A DNA stretch of 64,000 nucleotides from Erodium maritimum. Taxonomy: Eukaryota; Streptophyta; Magnoliopsida; Geraniales; Geraniaceae. The DNA lies in contig OY997594.1 in NCBI GenBank assembly GCA_963921825.1, positions 54,669,675 to 54,733,674 of the forward strand, given 5' to 3'. The notes below the pieces were generated by a model. That model searched no databases. It worked only from the letters and a program-made list of their open reading frames with translations, and was not told the origin of the DNA. Numbering within the stretch: the first letter of the stretch is position 1; the number at the start of each line of letters is the position of its first letter. Of the stretch, positions 44,753-56,057 are shown piece by piece. Made by a program: the position numbers and the translations under genes.

Positions 44753-47700
44753 CTACACCTCAACTTCAGGCTCTTGTAGGAAAAATATTTCCTGATCCCC
44801 AATCATACCACCGTAGTAGTGCTTGATTCTATGCCCATTCACTAAAAATGGGACCCATTTACCACCGGTGATCTCGACAGCTCCCTTACAGAGAACCCTC
44901 AACACCCGAAAAGGCCCACTCCACTTTGAAACGAGCTTACCAGCTATGAGCTTAAGTTTAGAATTATAGAGCAAAACTCGGTCCCCTTCTTTAAATTCTC
45001 TGGGATTGATGTTCTTGTCATACCATGCCTTTGTTCTCTCCTTGTACAGTTCAGCATTGTGGTAGGCGTGAGATCGGAATTCCTCCAATTCATTTATCTG
45101 TACTACTCTGCTTAGACTACAAGCTAGGGGATCAAAGTTAAGAAATGTAATTGCCCAAAAAGCTTTATATTCTAATTCAACAGGCAAATGACAAGATTTC
45201 CCATACACAAGTCTATAAGGTGAACAACCAATAAGGGTTTTAAATGCAGTTCTGTAAGCCCAGAGAGCATCATCAAGCTTGGTAGACCAATCCTTCCTAG
45301 ATGCATTGACAGTCTTTTCCAAGATGCTCTTTAGTTCCCTATTGGTCACTTCTACTTGACCACTAGTTTGGGGATGATAGGGTGTGGCCAGTCGATGGTG
45401 GACTCCATAGCTAGCTAAAAGTTTCCAAAAATATTTGTTGCAGAAATGTTTTCCACCATCACTAATTATTTCCCTAGGTACACCAAACCGGGAAAAAATA
45501 TTTTTCTTTAAAAAGGCTAATACCGGTTTATGGTCATTTGTGGGCAGAGCCACTGCTTCTGCCCATTTGGATACATAATCCACAGCCACAAGAATATATT
45601 CATTACTATTCGAACGTGGAAAAGGTCCCATAAAATCAATTCCCCAAAGGTCAAATAATTCTACCTCAAGAGAGATGTTCATTGGCATCTCCTACCTCCT
45701 AGAGATATTACATGTGTGTTGGCATCGATCACAGCATTTGACATATACATATGCATCATGAAAGAGTGTAGGCCAATAGAAACCTGATTGAAGCACCTTA
45801 CGAGCTGTTCTGGCCGGACCAAAATGCCCTCCTACTTCTCCCTCATGACAGTGGAAGAGGATCTCTTGGATTGTAGAGTCGGGTACACACCTCCTTATCA
45901 TTTTATCTGCACAAACCTTAAACAACAGAGGATCATCCCATATATAATCTTTTGCATCATGTATAAATTTCTTTTTCTGGTGGGATGTTAGATCCCCAGG
46001 TACTATCCCTGAAACCAAATAATTTGCAAAATGTGCAAACCATGGGGCTTTTTGGTCATATACTTTATAGAGGCGTTCATCAGGGGACTCCTCATTTATA
46101 GGCACTTTAGTGTTTTCGTAAGGATTTTCAATCCTAGACAGGTGATCAGCAACTACATTTTCTACCCCTTTCTTATCCTTAATTTCCAAATCAAATTCCT
46201 TCAACAAAAGAATCCATCGCAGTAATCTGTGTTTAGCATCTTTTTTACTTAGCAGATATTTCAGGGCAGCGTGATCAGTATATACTATTACCTTAGACAA
46301 GATTAGATAGGAATGAAATTTTTCACATGCAAATACTACAGGAAGTAATTCTTTTTTAGTTGTAGCGTAATTTACCTGAGCTTCATTCAGTACTCTACTA
46401 GCGTAGTAAATTATATGCAATACCTTGTCTTTTCTTTATCCTAGGACAACTTCAATAGCTAGATCACTAGCATCACACATGAGTTCGAAAGGTAGAGACC
46501 AATCGGGGCTTACCATAACAGGTGCATTTACTAACTTCTCTTTAAGAGTTTTAAAAGCAGTTAGACAAGCATCATCAAATACAAAAGGAACATCTTTAAC
46601 AAGTAAATTACTTAGTGGTTTAGATAGTACTGAAAATCCCTTTATGAATCTACGATAAAAGCCTGCATGTCCTAAAAAGCTCCTAACTCGTTTTACTGAA
46701 TCAGGCGGAGGTAATTTCCCAATTACATCCACCTTAGCAGTGTCTACCTCAATCCCTTTTGAGGAAATTTTATGTTCTAAGACTATTCCCTGTGTAACCA
46801 TGAAATGACATTTTTCCCAATTAAGCACCAGATTAGATTCCTCACACCTTATTAATACAGCATCCAAATTACTTAAGCAGTTATGAGGAACCAAACAAAG
46901 ACAAATCATCCATGAATACTTCTAGATATGTACCTACCATGTCATGAAATATTGCAAGCATGCATCTTTGAAATGTAGCGGGAGCATTGCATAAACCAAA
47001 TGGCATTCTCCTATATGCAAATGTACCATAAGGACAAGTAAAAGTGGTTTTCTCTTGGTCTTTAGGGTCTATGGCAATTTGGTTATACCCGCTATACCCA
47101 TCTAAGAAGCAATAATAGTCATGTCATGCTAATCTTTCTAACATTTGATCGATAAAAGGTAGGGGAAAATGGTCCTTACGGGTGGCATCATTTAATTTCC
47201 TATAGTCAATGCATACTCTCCATCCTGTAACGGTCCTAGTTGGGATTAATTCATTATTATCATTTTTTACTACTGCAATGCCCCCCTTTTAGGCACACAC
47301 TGAACTGGACTAACCCACGCACTATCAAAAATAGGATAGATGATACCTGCATCTAGGAGCTTGATTACCTCCTTTTTCACTACTTCTTGCATTCGCGGGT
47401 TTAGTCTTCTTTGCTGCTGCACACTCTGCTTGTGATCATCTTCCATGAGTATCTTGTGCATGCATGTGGCTGGACTTATCCCTTGATTGTCTACAATGGT
47501 CCATCCAAATGCCTTTTTATGCCCCTTCAGAACTCTCATCAGCTTTTCTTCTTGTAGAGGTGACAATGCAGCAGAAATTATTACAGGCAAAGTGTTATTT
47601 TCATTCAAAAATACACATTTAAGAGACTCGGGAAGGGTTTTCAATTCAAATTCTGGGGCTTGTTCAATTGAGGGCTTCAACTTTGGCCCCGAAGTTGCTT

Positions 47701-50275
47701 CCAATGTGATAAATTTAGGGGTGTTGCGAGTCTTCCAAGGTGGACAAGCCCCCAACATCTAGATCACTTCATCTGCACCTTCCTGTGAATATACACATAG
47801 TTCATCAATAATGTCTACTAAACATGCTTCAAGAGGAGTATTAAATCCACATATGTTAAAATTCTCTTGAATAACATGATCATAAGCATCGATCCTAAAA
47901 CACGTATTATCAAGACTAGCATGCTTAAAAGATTTAAACACATTGTAAACTACTTCTTCCTGGCCATATCTCAAGGTCAACTTACCTTGTTCCACATCTA
48001 TAAGGGCTCGGGCTGTGGCCAAAAATGGTCTACCCAAAATTAGAGGAATCTGATAGTCCTCAGCCATATCCAAGATTATAAAATCAGCAGGAAATATGAA
48101 TTTTTCTACTTTGACTAACACATCCTCAATAATACCTCTTGGATATTTTATAGATCTATCTGCTAGTTATAGGGTTACTGATGTTGGTATAGGTTCCTCT
48201 CCTAATCCCAATTTCCTAAAGACGGATAATGACATCAAATTTATGCTTGCTCCTAAGTCACACAAGGCTCTAGCAAAAGATATTTTCCCCATCTCACATG
48301 GTAAGGTGAAACTACATGGGTCTTTAAGTTTAGGGGGTAACTTATTGAGTAATACTGCAGAAAATTCTTCACTAAGGTTCACTGTCTCATGTTCCCCTAA
48401 TTTTCTCTTATTAGTAATAATATCTTTAAAGAATTTAGCATAAATTGGCATACTTTGTATAACATCAAGAAAAGGGATGTTTATTTCTAACTTCCTAAAC
48501 ATGTTCAGAAATTTAGAATATTGCTTATCTAATTTATTTTTCTTGCACACAGAGGGAAAAGGAAGAGGTGGAGTCCTCGTTTCTGTCTCAACCAAGGACT
48601 CCCTTACCTTCTTACCTTTGGCGGGCCTTTGATCCTCAGTAGACTCTGAGCTTACATTCTGCTACAGTTCCTCAACATTGTCTTCTTGCTCTGGAGTCTT
48701 TGCTACCTCTGGTTCCTCTTCTGCCACATGTCCTTCTAGCTTCTTCCCGTACCTCAAAGCTATTGCATGAGCTCCTACCCTAGGATTCTTCTCAGTATTG
48801 CTGGGTAGGCTTCCAGGTGCTCTTGTATGCATATCTTGAGATAATTGCCCCACCTGAGTCTCCAGAGCTTAGAAACGAGTGTGGGTCATCTTTTTCTCTT
48901 CCTCGTCTCTCCTATTCTTCTCTTCGTCTTTCTTATTCTTTTCTTCAAATTGAGTAAAAAGTGTGAGCATCGTCTTTTCTATTCTCGAGGAAGACTCTTG
49001 GGAATTGGCATTCTGGGTATTCTATTGATAGTGCTGATTTTGGTTCCTTTGTTGATAACCCTGCCCTTGAGATCTTTTGTGGATAACCCTTGGGAGTAGA
49101 ATTCTGTCCCTGAGGTTTCCATGAGAAATTGGGGTGGTTCTTCCACCCTGAATTATAAGTGGACGAGTATGGGTCATTTATCAATGGATCAATCTTGGCC
49201 TTGGACATGCCCTCCAAGTAGTTCGCAGTTTCCTCCTGTGATGGATCGCCCATTTGATCGAATTGACCGAACTGCCTTTGTATATGATCCACCTTTTGTG
49301 TCATAATTTGCATCTGTTATATCATCTTGTGCATCAACAAGGAGTCTACTGCATTGACTGTGCCTTGAACCGCTCCTCTCTCAGAGTGCCATGCATTGTT
49401 GGACACCATCAAATTCAAGAGTTCGACGGTTTCTTCAGGTGTTCTTTGTACGAAAGACTTACTCGCTGCAGAGTCCAACTGAGCTTGACTTCCTGGATTC
49501 GATCCCGTATAGAAAGTCTGCATGTATAACCACAAGGGAATTCCATGATGGGGACATTTCCTCAGGTAACCTAAAAACCTTTCCTATGCCTCAACCAGCG
49601 ACTCATCACCTTGTTGTTTGAATGAATTAATTGACGCTCTTAGTAGCACTGTTTTCTTTGGCGGAAAGTATTTGTTAAAAAATAGTAGTGCCAGCTGATC
49701 CCAGGTTCTGATGCTTCCTATTCTAAGGGATCTTATCCACTGAATCGCTTTATCTTTCAATGAGAAAGGAAAAGCTATGAGCCGTATTTCCTCTTCTGTG
49801 ACTCCATTTGTTTTGAATGTAGCGCGGATCTCTGAAAATGTTGTCAGATGGCCCAAAGGATCCCCGTGCGCATTCCCATGAAACGGGTCACTCTTTAGCA
49901 AATGCAAGAGTGAGCTATCAATCTTGAATTGGTTGGCTGCAATCGTTGGGGTTGCAATACTTGATCCACCCCCAATAGAAAAAGGGGTACCGTACTCCAT
50001 TATCACCCTTTGTCTTGGTGCTGCTTCAATCACAGGTAGATTGTTTCCTTGCTGCCCCAAGATTGATTGTTGATTCCTAGCAGGAGGTTGTGGCGTGTGC
50101 TGATCTGTGCCATCTTGTCTCAACTGATTAATCAGGTCATTCGGGTCGTTCCCAGGTGGGAGGCTCATTGTAGCTGCTTTCCTCTCCCTTCTCAGTAGCC
50201 TAGCGTTCCTCTCAACCTCTTCAAGATCTGTAGTAAATAGACTCGTAGATTGGTGAGATCGCAAGTGCATAAAAA
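44753..50275 (-). mobile_element. gag-pol region of minus-strand Gypsy, decayed
   Basis: Recognisable in order on the minus strand: gag (about 50270-48600, with the retrotransposon gag domain near 49870-49600), aspartic protease (about 48330-47990), reverse transcriptase (about 47400-46750), RNase H (about 46500-46230), and integrase zinc-binding head and core (about 45870-45000). Clearly more decayed than the plus-strand copies, with many breaks. The protein family is the same Athila-type as A and B, but the sequences are well diverged from them. Confidence 0.85.
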
Positions 50276-50343
50276 CAAAATAAAAATAAAAATAAGTGAA
50301 ACAGTCTCAACACAGATTAGAAATATAAAGTGTTGCCTTAGTT

Positions 50344-50363
50344 GCTCCCCGGAAACGGCGCCA
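50344..50363 (-). promoter_or_regulatory. Primer-binding site (tRNA-Asp), minus-strand Gypsy
   Basis: On the minus strand TGGCGCCGTTTCCGGGGAGC, one base different from the Gypsy A site. It lies six bases after the LTR end GGGCGTCA. Confidence 0.85.
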
Positions 50364-50369
50364 TTAACT

Positions 50370-51898
50370 TGACGCCCTGAGAATTAACCCACAAAAAGGG
50401 CGCGGCAAGCGCACCGGTCGTCAAGTAGTAAATCGGTTTTAAGTCCGGTTATCGTACCCAAGGGAGCAGTAACACAGTCACTCGATTTATAATCTGTTAT
50501 TAATCTGTTTCTGAGAATGGTTGGTTTTTGTTTTGAAAATTCTAAATAACAAGTTGTAAAGCAAATTAAAATCAAATAAGAGCAAAGTTCAAGTGTTTGT
50601 GAAATTCAGGGAAAAGGTGATCTAGGACTTTTAATGGGGTCACAATATGACTATTGACTCGCAGGGGTCTGTGTTTACATATGCAAATAAGGTAAGTCTA
50701 AAGGTAACGGAAGTTCTCTCAACTGGTCCTAAACATCTTTCGATCGATTAGGACCCTAGTATAATCTGTCCGCCTAGTTATTTCTAATCTAGGTCTAAAG
50801 AGACATACAGCACTACGGTTCATGAACTCCTCTAACTTTCGGGTTTATACGCCTATGGTTGTTACACTCGTGTTAACCTAACTTTATTAGAGACTAGATT
50901 TAAACCCGAGTTACATAATCCTTAGTCCTTTTAGTCACTGTCAGCTTTCGATTGTTGAATGCTAAAACATAATCAACTATCAAATGGCAGTTTGATGAAG
51001 CATTAATTCCAAATTATGTAAACAGTATCCTAAACACAAATTGCACAATATACCCACAAACCCATTGAATAAATTACTCATATTGCTTCCCCTATCCCTA
51101 GATCAATGGGAGCTTAGCTCATGATGGAGAAGAAGAACAAGCAAATTGATGAAGAAGACATATAGATAAACATAATGTAATTGAGTTGGATACACAATAC
51201 CCAAATACGAAATGTAAAACCAAAGTATTGTTCAATCCTTGCTCTAAGACACACTCCTCTTCCTTCAAGCTCCAAGTCTTAGCTCCAAAGTTCCTCTTTT
51301 TGCTCCCAAAATTCGTAACCCCCTTTATTATGTCTTGAAATTGTTTATATAGGGTTTCTAAAATCGCAGGTCTGGAGCACGTGTGGTACGGAGCGTGGCA
51401 CGGAACATGCCATATTCCGGCCCTCTAAGTGGCACGGAACGGGTCATGTACCGGCCCTCTAGGTGATACGGTCCGTATCACATACCTGATCAGAACAGAG
51501 AGCTCCGGTTCTTTTTCTTCCTGGCGCACGGTAACCCGCACGGAACGTATGGCATTCCGGCCCGGTAGGTCGCACGGAACGGGCTTCGTTCCGGCCCGGT
51601 TAGCCATACGGGAAGGGCGTTATTCCGCCCGGTCTCCCACACGGTCCGTGTGGCTGTGAGGATCCGAAGGGAGCTGCCAGTTGTTGGCTCGGTCTTCCGT
51701 CCTGCAGCTGCTCGGCTCATTTGTTCTGATATTCAGCTCTGAAGTCCCTTGTTTTGCCCCGAATACTTGGAAACTCTCAAATCAGGGCTTACTGCACGAA
51801 AGGAGAAAGAAATGCATTAAACAACCCAATCCCAGGACCGAAAAGCTTAAGATGTAGGCTTAAAAACATCGAAAACGATGCATTTTTCGTCCACATCA
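50370..51898 (-). repeat. Minus-strand Gypsy 5' LTR
   Basis: 1,529 bp, starting TGATGTGG at 51898 and ending GGGCGTCA at 50370 on the minus strand. The GC-rich CACGGAACGGG section is at about 51385-51650. It abuts the L1 3' part at 51899. Confidence 0.88.
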
Positions 51899-52765
51899 GT
51901 ACCAGTACAAGCACACTGCTTATATTGTGGGGAAGCTGAAACTTGTGCACATGTGTTATTTCATTGTTCTAAAGTGTTGGACGTTTGGAGCAGGGTGTCA
52001 AATGTTCGGTTTGGGGAAGAAGTTTCAGCGAAAGAGATATTGAGAGCTTGTTGGTCTGGTTGTAGCAGGTAGGAAGCCGAACTAGTTGGTGTCCTATGTT
52101 GGGAATTGTGGAAAGCACGCAACTCGAAAGTTTGGAAAGATAAAGACTTGTCAGGCGAAGCAATTTTCAGGGCAACGTCGTCCCTGCTGGCCTCTTGGAG
52201 GGAGGTAAATGCCATCGGACTGTCAGGGCATGAGAGGAGGTCGGAGGGCATGAATAGGTGGGTTCGTCCGGTGGGCACTACATTGAAGGTTAACATTGAC
52301 GGGGCTACTTCTGGCCCGGTTGGCGGAAGCGGGGGGATGGTGTGCCGAGACAGCGAGGGGGTGGTGACGGGCTGGAGGTGTATTTTCTTCCCGGGGGTGA
52401 GAGACCCGGAGCTGATTGAAGCCTTGACTGTCCGTGAGGCGCTGAACTGGATCCACAGGGAAGGCTGGAGAGAGGGGGAGCTGGAATCAGACTGTTAGAA
52501 TGTGGTGCTAGCCATAACCAACACGGAGAACATTCAGCTCTGATATGAGGTATTATCAATGATTGCAAAAGGCTTATCCATGACTTGTCAGGCTTTACTG
52601 TCAGATATATACGGAGGGAAGTGAATCTGGTAGCTTGGCGAAAAATGCGAATGATTGGGTAAACTTAAATATGAAGTGTGATGATGTGCCAGATTGTTTA
52701 ACTGGTATGTTGAATTTCGATCGTTTGTAATAAAATACCCAGATTACTTTCGGAAAAAAATTAAT
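51899..52765 (+). mobile_element. L1 LINE copy 1, 3' part (zf-RVT and RNase H)
   Basis: Continues the L1 cut at 18982. The left half ends in ...NMRERR and this half resumes with a reverse-transcriptase zinc-binding segment (CLYCGEAETCAHVLFHC, from about 51911). An RNase H domain follows (about 52280-52690, VNIDGATSG then GGSGG). The tail reads GTTTGTAATAAAATACCC and ends in an A-run at 52754-52760, followed by the right target duplication at 52766-52773. Confidence 0.88.
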
Positions 52766-52773
52766 TGAGTTTA
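52766..52773. repeat. L1 target-site duplication, right copy
   Basis: TGAGTTTA, partner of 14236-14243. Confidence 0.55.
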
Positions 52774-53284
52774 GTCATTTAATCATTATTTACGACTTTA
52801 GTCTAGTCATTTTTTTCTTTCAAATAAAATATAGTCTCATGTCAATTCAAATTTAATTTTTATCATGCATAATATCGGGGAACCAAAATGAAATGGGAAC
52901 AATATGGATGGATCAGTACTGATGTTAAGCATGCAGAAAGCAAACTGAAAGTTAGATTAAACAAAGTAGCAACGGCATAAGTACAAGATTATCCATGCCA
53001 TTTGTGCAGGTTACATTGGCTACTGATCTACAAACTAGACCTATCATCACCTAACCAAGTCATCAAAGGATTAGAGAAGCAACTTCTTCGCCATCAGCTT
53101 CAGATGCACCATTCCAAACACAGGATGCAAATAAGCCCTTTTATATCTGTCAAAAGCCATTACATAAGATAACCACATCGCAAAGATATATACGCTAAAC
53201 AAAGAACATGCTAAAAAGGTTTAATCTTCATATGTTTAAAATAGAAATGTAATAAAGGAGGATTAACTTCATACTAACCATATT
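52774..53284 (-). other. Intergenic and 3' UTR of the SWIB gene
   Basis: AT-rich. A 3' UTR for the minus-strand SWIB gene is likely in the right part. GT/AG-compatible borders (intron about 53278-53147) suggest a 3' UTR intron, with exon-like sequence resuming at 53146. No other gene seen. Confidence 0.45.
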
Positions 53285-55438
53285 TCATGACTGCTTGAAC
53301 AAATGATGGCGAGCCAATATCTCCGGTATCCCCAGTGCAGATATGCTTTCACACCCAATAAGCTCACGGAGATTTTCATCACATTGAATCACCATAGGAT
53401 TTAAAGGGTCCTAAAGGCATAAACAAAAACCCACTTAAATTTACTTAACCAAATCCAAATATAAATAATAACATTGCTCTACCAATCAGATGAAGGGAAT
53501 AGCAAAGGTTTCAGCAACCAATTACACACCCACCTCCAAACGATTACTCTTTATATACTCCCAAACTCGTTGTAAAGCCTCTGATTGGAGCATCTCCCTC
53601 CCTCCAACACCTAAAAACTTGGCAAGGGCTTCAGATATCATCACTGGAGATGAAGCAGGGGATTGAGTAGGTACAGTGGTTTCGGTTGTGGGCTCAGGAT
53701 CCACCTTCACCCGTTTAGCTTGACTCGACTCCTCTGCAAACATTACCAGGGTTACAAACAAAGGACTTCTTTAAGTCATGTCCTATGAGTACATGACATA
53801 AACATACTTGTAGGCTCAAGTCGAATAATGTGTTTGGCGAGCAACTTGTTCATTTTGAACATGTCAGTGCAGTCTGTCTCAAACACCACACGCAGTGCAT
53901 CATCACATATTATCTTTCTCTTGTTGCTCGGATCCTGAAGGTTGTTTTTCCTTATGTATGCCCAAAGTTGCTTCACAATCTGAGTCAAGCAACATTGAGT
54001 TGATAGAATATCCATTAATATGATGAATTAAGGAAATAAAATGGAATATGAGTATCATTAATTGCCAAACATGTAAAATTAGCAGCATGAAGAGGACCTA
54101 ATGTCTGTGAATACCAACCTCAGTTCTTGGCAAAGCTGGCTCGCCAACTACGACCTGAAGTTCCGGTGAAACACCACAAACTTTGTTAAGACCCCCTGGA
54201 CCTCCCTTTCTCTTGGCTACAGGAGGAGCACTGCAACAGAATTACAATTCACACAGATAGATCTGGTCATGCATTGGTCAAAGATACAGGACGTAAGAAC
54301 ATAAAAGTATGCATGTCTGAATTTTCGTATTAGTGATACAGACTCTTGCTAAAATGTTAAACCAGAAAGTTAAATGCAAGGCATGAGAATATGCATGACA
54401 GAATTTTCATTAAAACCAGTTGGAAGGGAAAATGCTAATCATATTCCTAGTGCAAAAATGTGCATACATATTATCAGAAGATAAGACTATAATGCCAACG
54501 ATAAGATCAGTGAGCCGTAACAGTGCAACCATATTGTAGAGTGATAATCAGAAAGATAATAAAAGAACGACATAAAATTAATATATAAAGAACTACTGAA
54601 CAATGAAAACTGCAAACTGGAAATAGAATTAGGATGGGAACAATGCATGTAACTCATTGAGCATATAGTCAATATCTAAGGGTGAGATCAAGATACTGAA
54701 GATAGTACTAAGTTTGACACACTCATTATGAGACATACAAATTAAGCAAAGCAGCTCATTTTATAACAGAAACAGTGTTATTTAAGGGGACAAAAATCTA
54801 CTTACGCAACCAATGACACAGTAAACAGCAGCCCCAAATCACTAAGCAATGGTGCCCAGTAACAACCCTAAACCTAAAATTGAAGGCCAGAACTTTAAAT
54901 CCCTAGAACCATCGTTCGCAAAACAAACCCTAGAAACCAATATTAGGGGAAATGCAAACCTTTGCTTGGGCATTTCCGGGGCCGCAACGGCGGCATTTCG
55001 CGGTAAAGCCTCCGATTTCTTGACGGGTTGTTGCTGAAGAGGACCTCGCGGAGTCGAGCCCTGATGGGGATGCTGCTGAGGCTGGCTGAAGTTGAGATCA
55101 TGGTGAAAGGGGTAGTGAGCAAAATGGGATGGAAACTGCTGCTGGGGGTGGTGGGCGGAGGCAAATTGGGGATGATGGTGGAGGGCAAAATGGTCCTTTG
55201 AGGGAAACTGGGTCTGTTGCTGCTGCTGCGGCGGCGGCGGCGGTGGCGGCGGCTGATTTGGGTGAGGGCGGAGTAGGAGGTTGATCTGGTCCCTAATGAA
55301 GCCGGCTTTGTGGGAGAGGTCGATCCCTAGCTTGGCCTCCAGCTGCTGGACGACGTCGTTGAAGGTGGTGACGGAGCTGGGGTCGGAGTGACGGAGCAGT
55401 GTCTCCACCCCTTTCGCTATATCTTGGTCAGACGCCAT
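53285..55438 (-). CDS. DEK_C/SWIB-MDM2 domain protein, two SWIB domains
   Basis: Five exons with GT/AG borders: 55438-54960, 54230-54119, 53979-53808, 53733-53534 and 53410-53285. They give 1,089 bp and 362 residues. Residues about 1-60 (MASDQDIAKGVETLLRHSD...) form a DEK C-terminal-like helical domain. Residues about 60-150 are a low-complexity Pro/Gln/His-rich linker with a PPPPPPPP run. A basic stretch AKRKGGPGG leads into SWIB domain 1 (about 170-250, with IVKQLWAYIRKNNLQDPSNKR). A Ser/Thr/Pro linker precedes SWIB domain 2 (about 283-358, with RVWEYIKSNRLEDPLNP). SWIB domains occur in SWI/SNF chromatin remodelling subunits and in the Pol I upstream activation factor; this type is usually called 'upstream activation factor subunit spp27-like'. 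A nuclear role in transcription or chromatin is inferred. No damage seen. It faces the plus-strand plastid-protein gene across a shared promoter region. Confidence 0.93.
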
Positions 55439-56057
55439 TTTTCTTCTCTGCTCTTCTCATATAAATTAACTGAAAAAACAGACACAGCACAACAGACCCC
55501 TCACTGCCTCCCTCTCTTTTCTCTCTCACCTCCTCACTCTTTCTCTGTCTTCTCTTTTATCTATCTTGTCCCTCTCTAGCCTCCGGTCCTCTAATGTCGA
55601 AACTGCCCTTGCGTCCCTCTGTGTCGTTGGGGGTAATTGTGTACTTTTCTAAAAAGTTGAAGGTGCGGACGTCATCTGTTTTTACTTTTTTAAGGTGTAA
55701 AGTAAAAGGGCGAGGGAACGAAAAAGAGGGTGGCGGGAACTGTACATTATCTCTAGCAGTTGCATTTCGGTGAAAATGGTGGATTTGAAATGACCACATT
55801 ACCCATCCCCTGCCAGTTTTATTACACTAGCAGCGATGTTGACTAATATGTTCTGTAAGAACAAATTGATTGGGCTGGGCCTGCACGACCGTGAACCGAC
55901 TGTCCAGATTAGACGGCCCAGCTAGGAAAAATAAAACTTACGACAGGTCGATTTCGAGTGGAATGCCAAGCGGACGAAACGACACTCTGTACAGAAGACG
56001 CACAACAAATAGAGCAGCAAGTTTCAGTTATTGAAGAGGATGGTGCAAAGCGAAACC
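55439..56057. promoter_or_regulatory. Divergent promoter region
   Basis: 619 bp lies between the start codons of the minus-strand SWIB gene and the plus-strand plastid-protein gene, so both promoters and both 5' UTRs fit here. A CT-rich run (about 55498-55570; GA-rich on the SWIB coding strand) looks like the pyrimidine or purine patches common in plant core promoters and 5' UTRs. No convincing TATA box on either strand. Confidence 0.5.

Larger units (their letters stand above)
18983..51898 (-). mobile_element. Athila-type Ty3/Gypsy element, broken, with nested insertions
   Basis: A minus-strand Gypsy element inserted in L1 copy 1. Excluding later insertions it is about 13 kb. Parts, read on the minus strand: 5' LTR (51898-50370), primer-binding site (50363-50344), gag (about 50270-48600), protease (about 48330-47990), reverse transcriptase (about 47400-46750), RNase H (about 46500-46230) and integrase (about 45870-45000). 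Then come a two-hairpin block, an ATHILA ORF-1-like gene (23920-22823), a second two-hairpin block, a polypurine tract and the 3' LTR. The tRNA-Asp primer site and ORF-1 gene place it in the Athila lineage. It is broken, with roughly ten or more breaks in gag-pol. LTR copies differ by a few bases per hundred by eye, so it is fairly young, but older than the array inside it. A MITE lies at 22148-22615 and a Gypsy array at 24711-44566. Confidence 0.9.
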
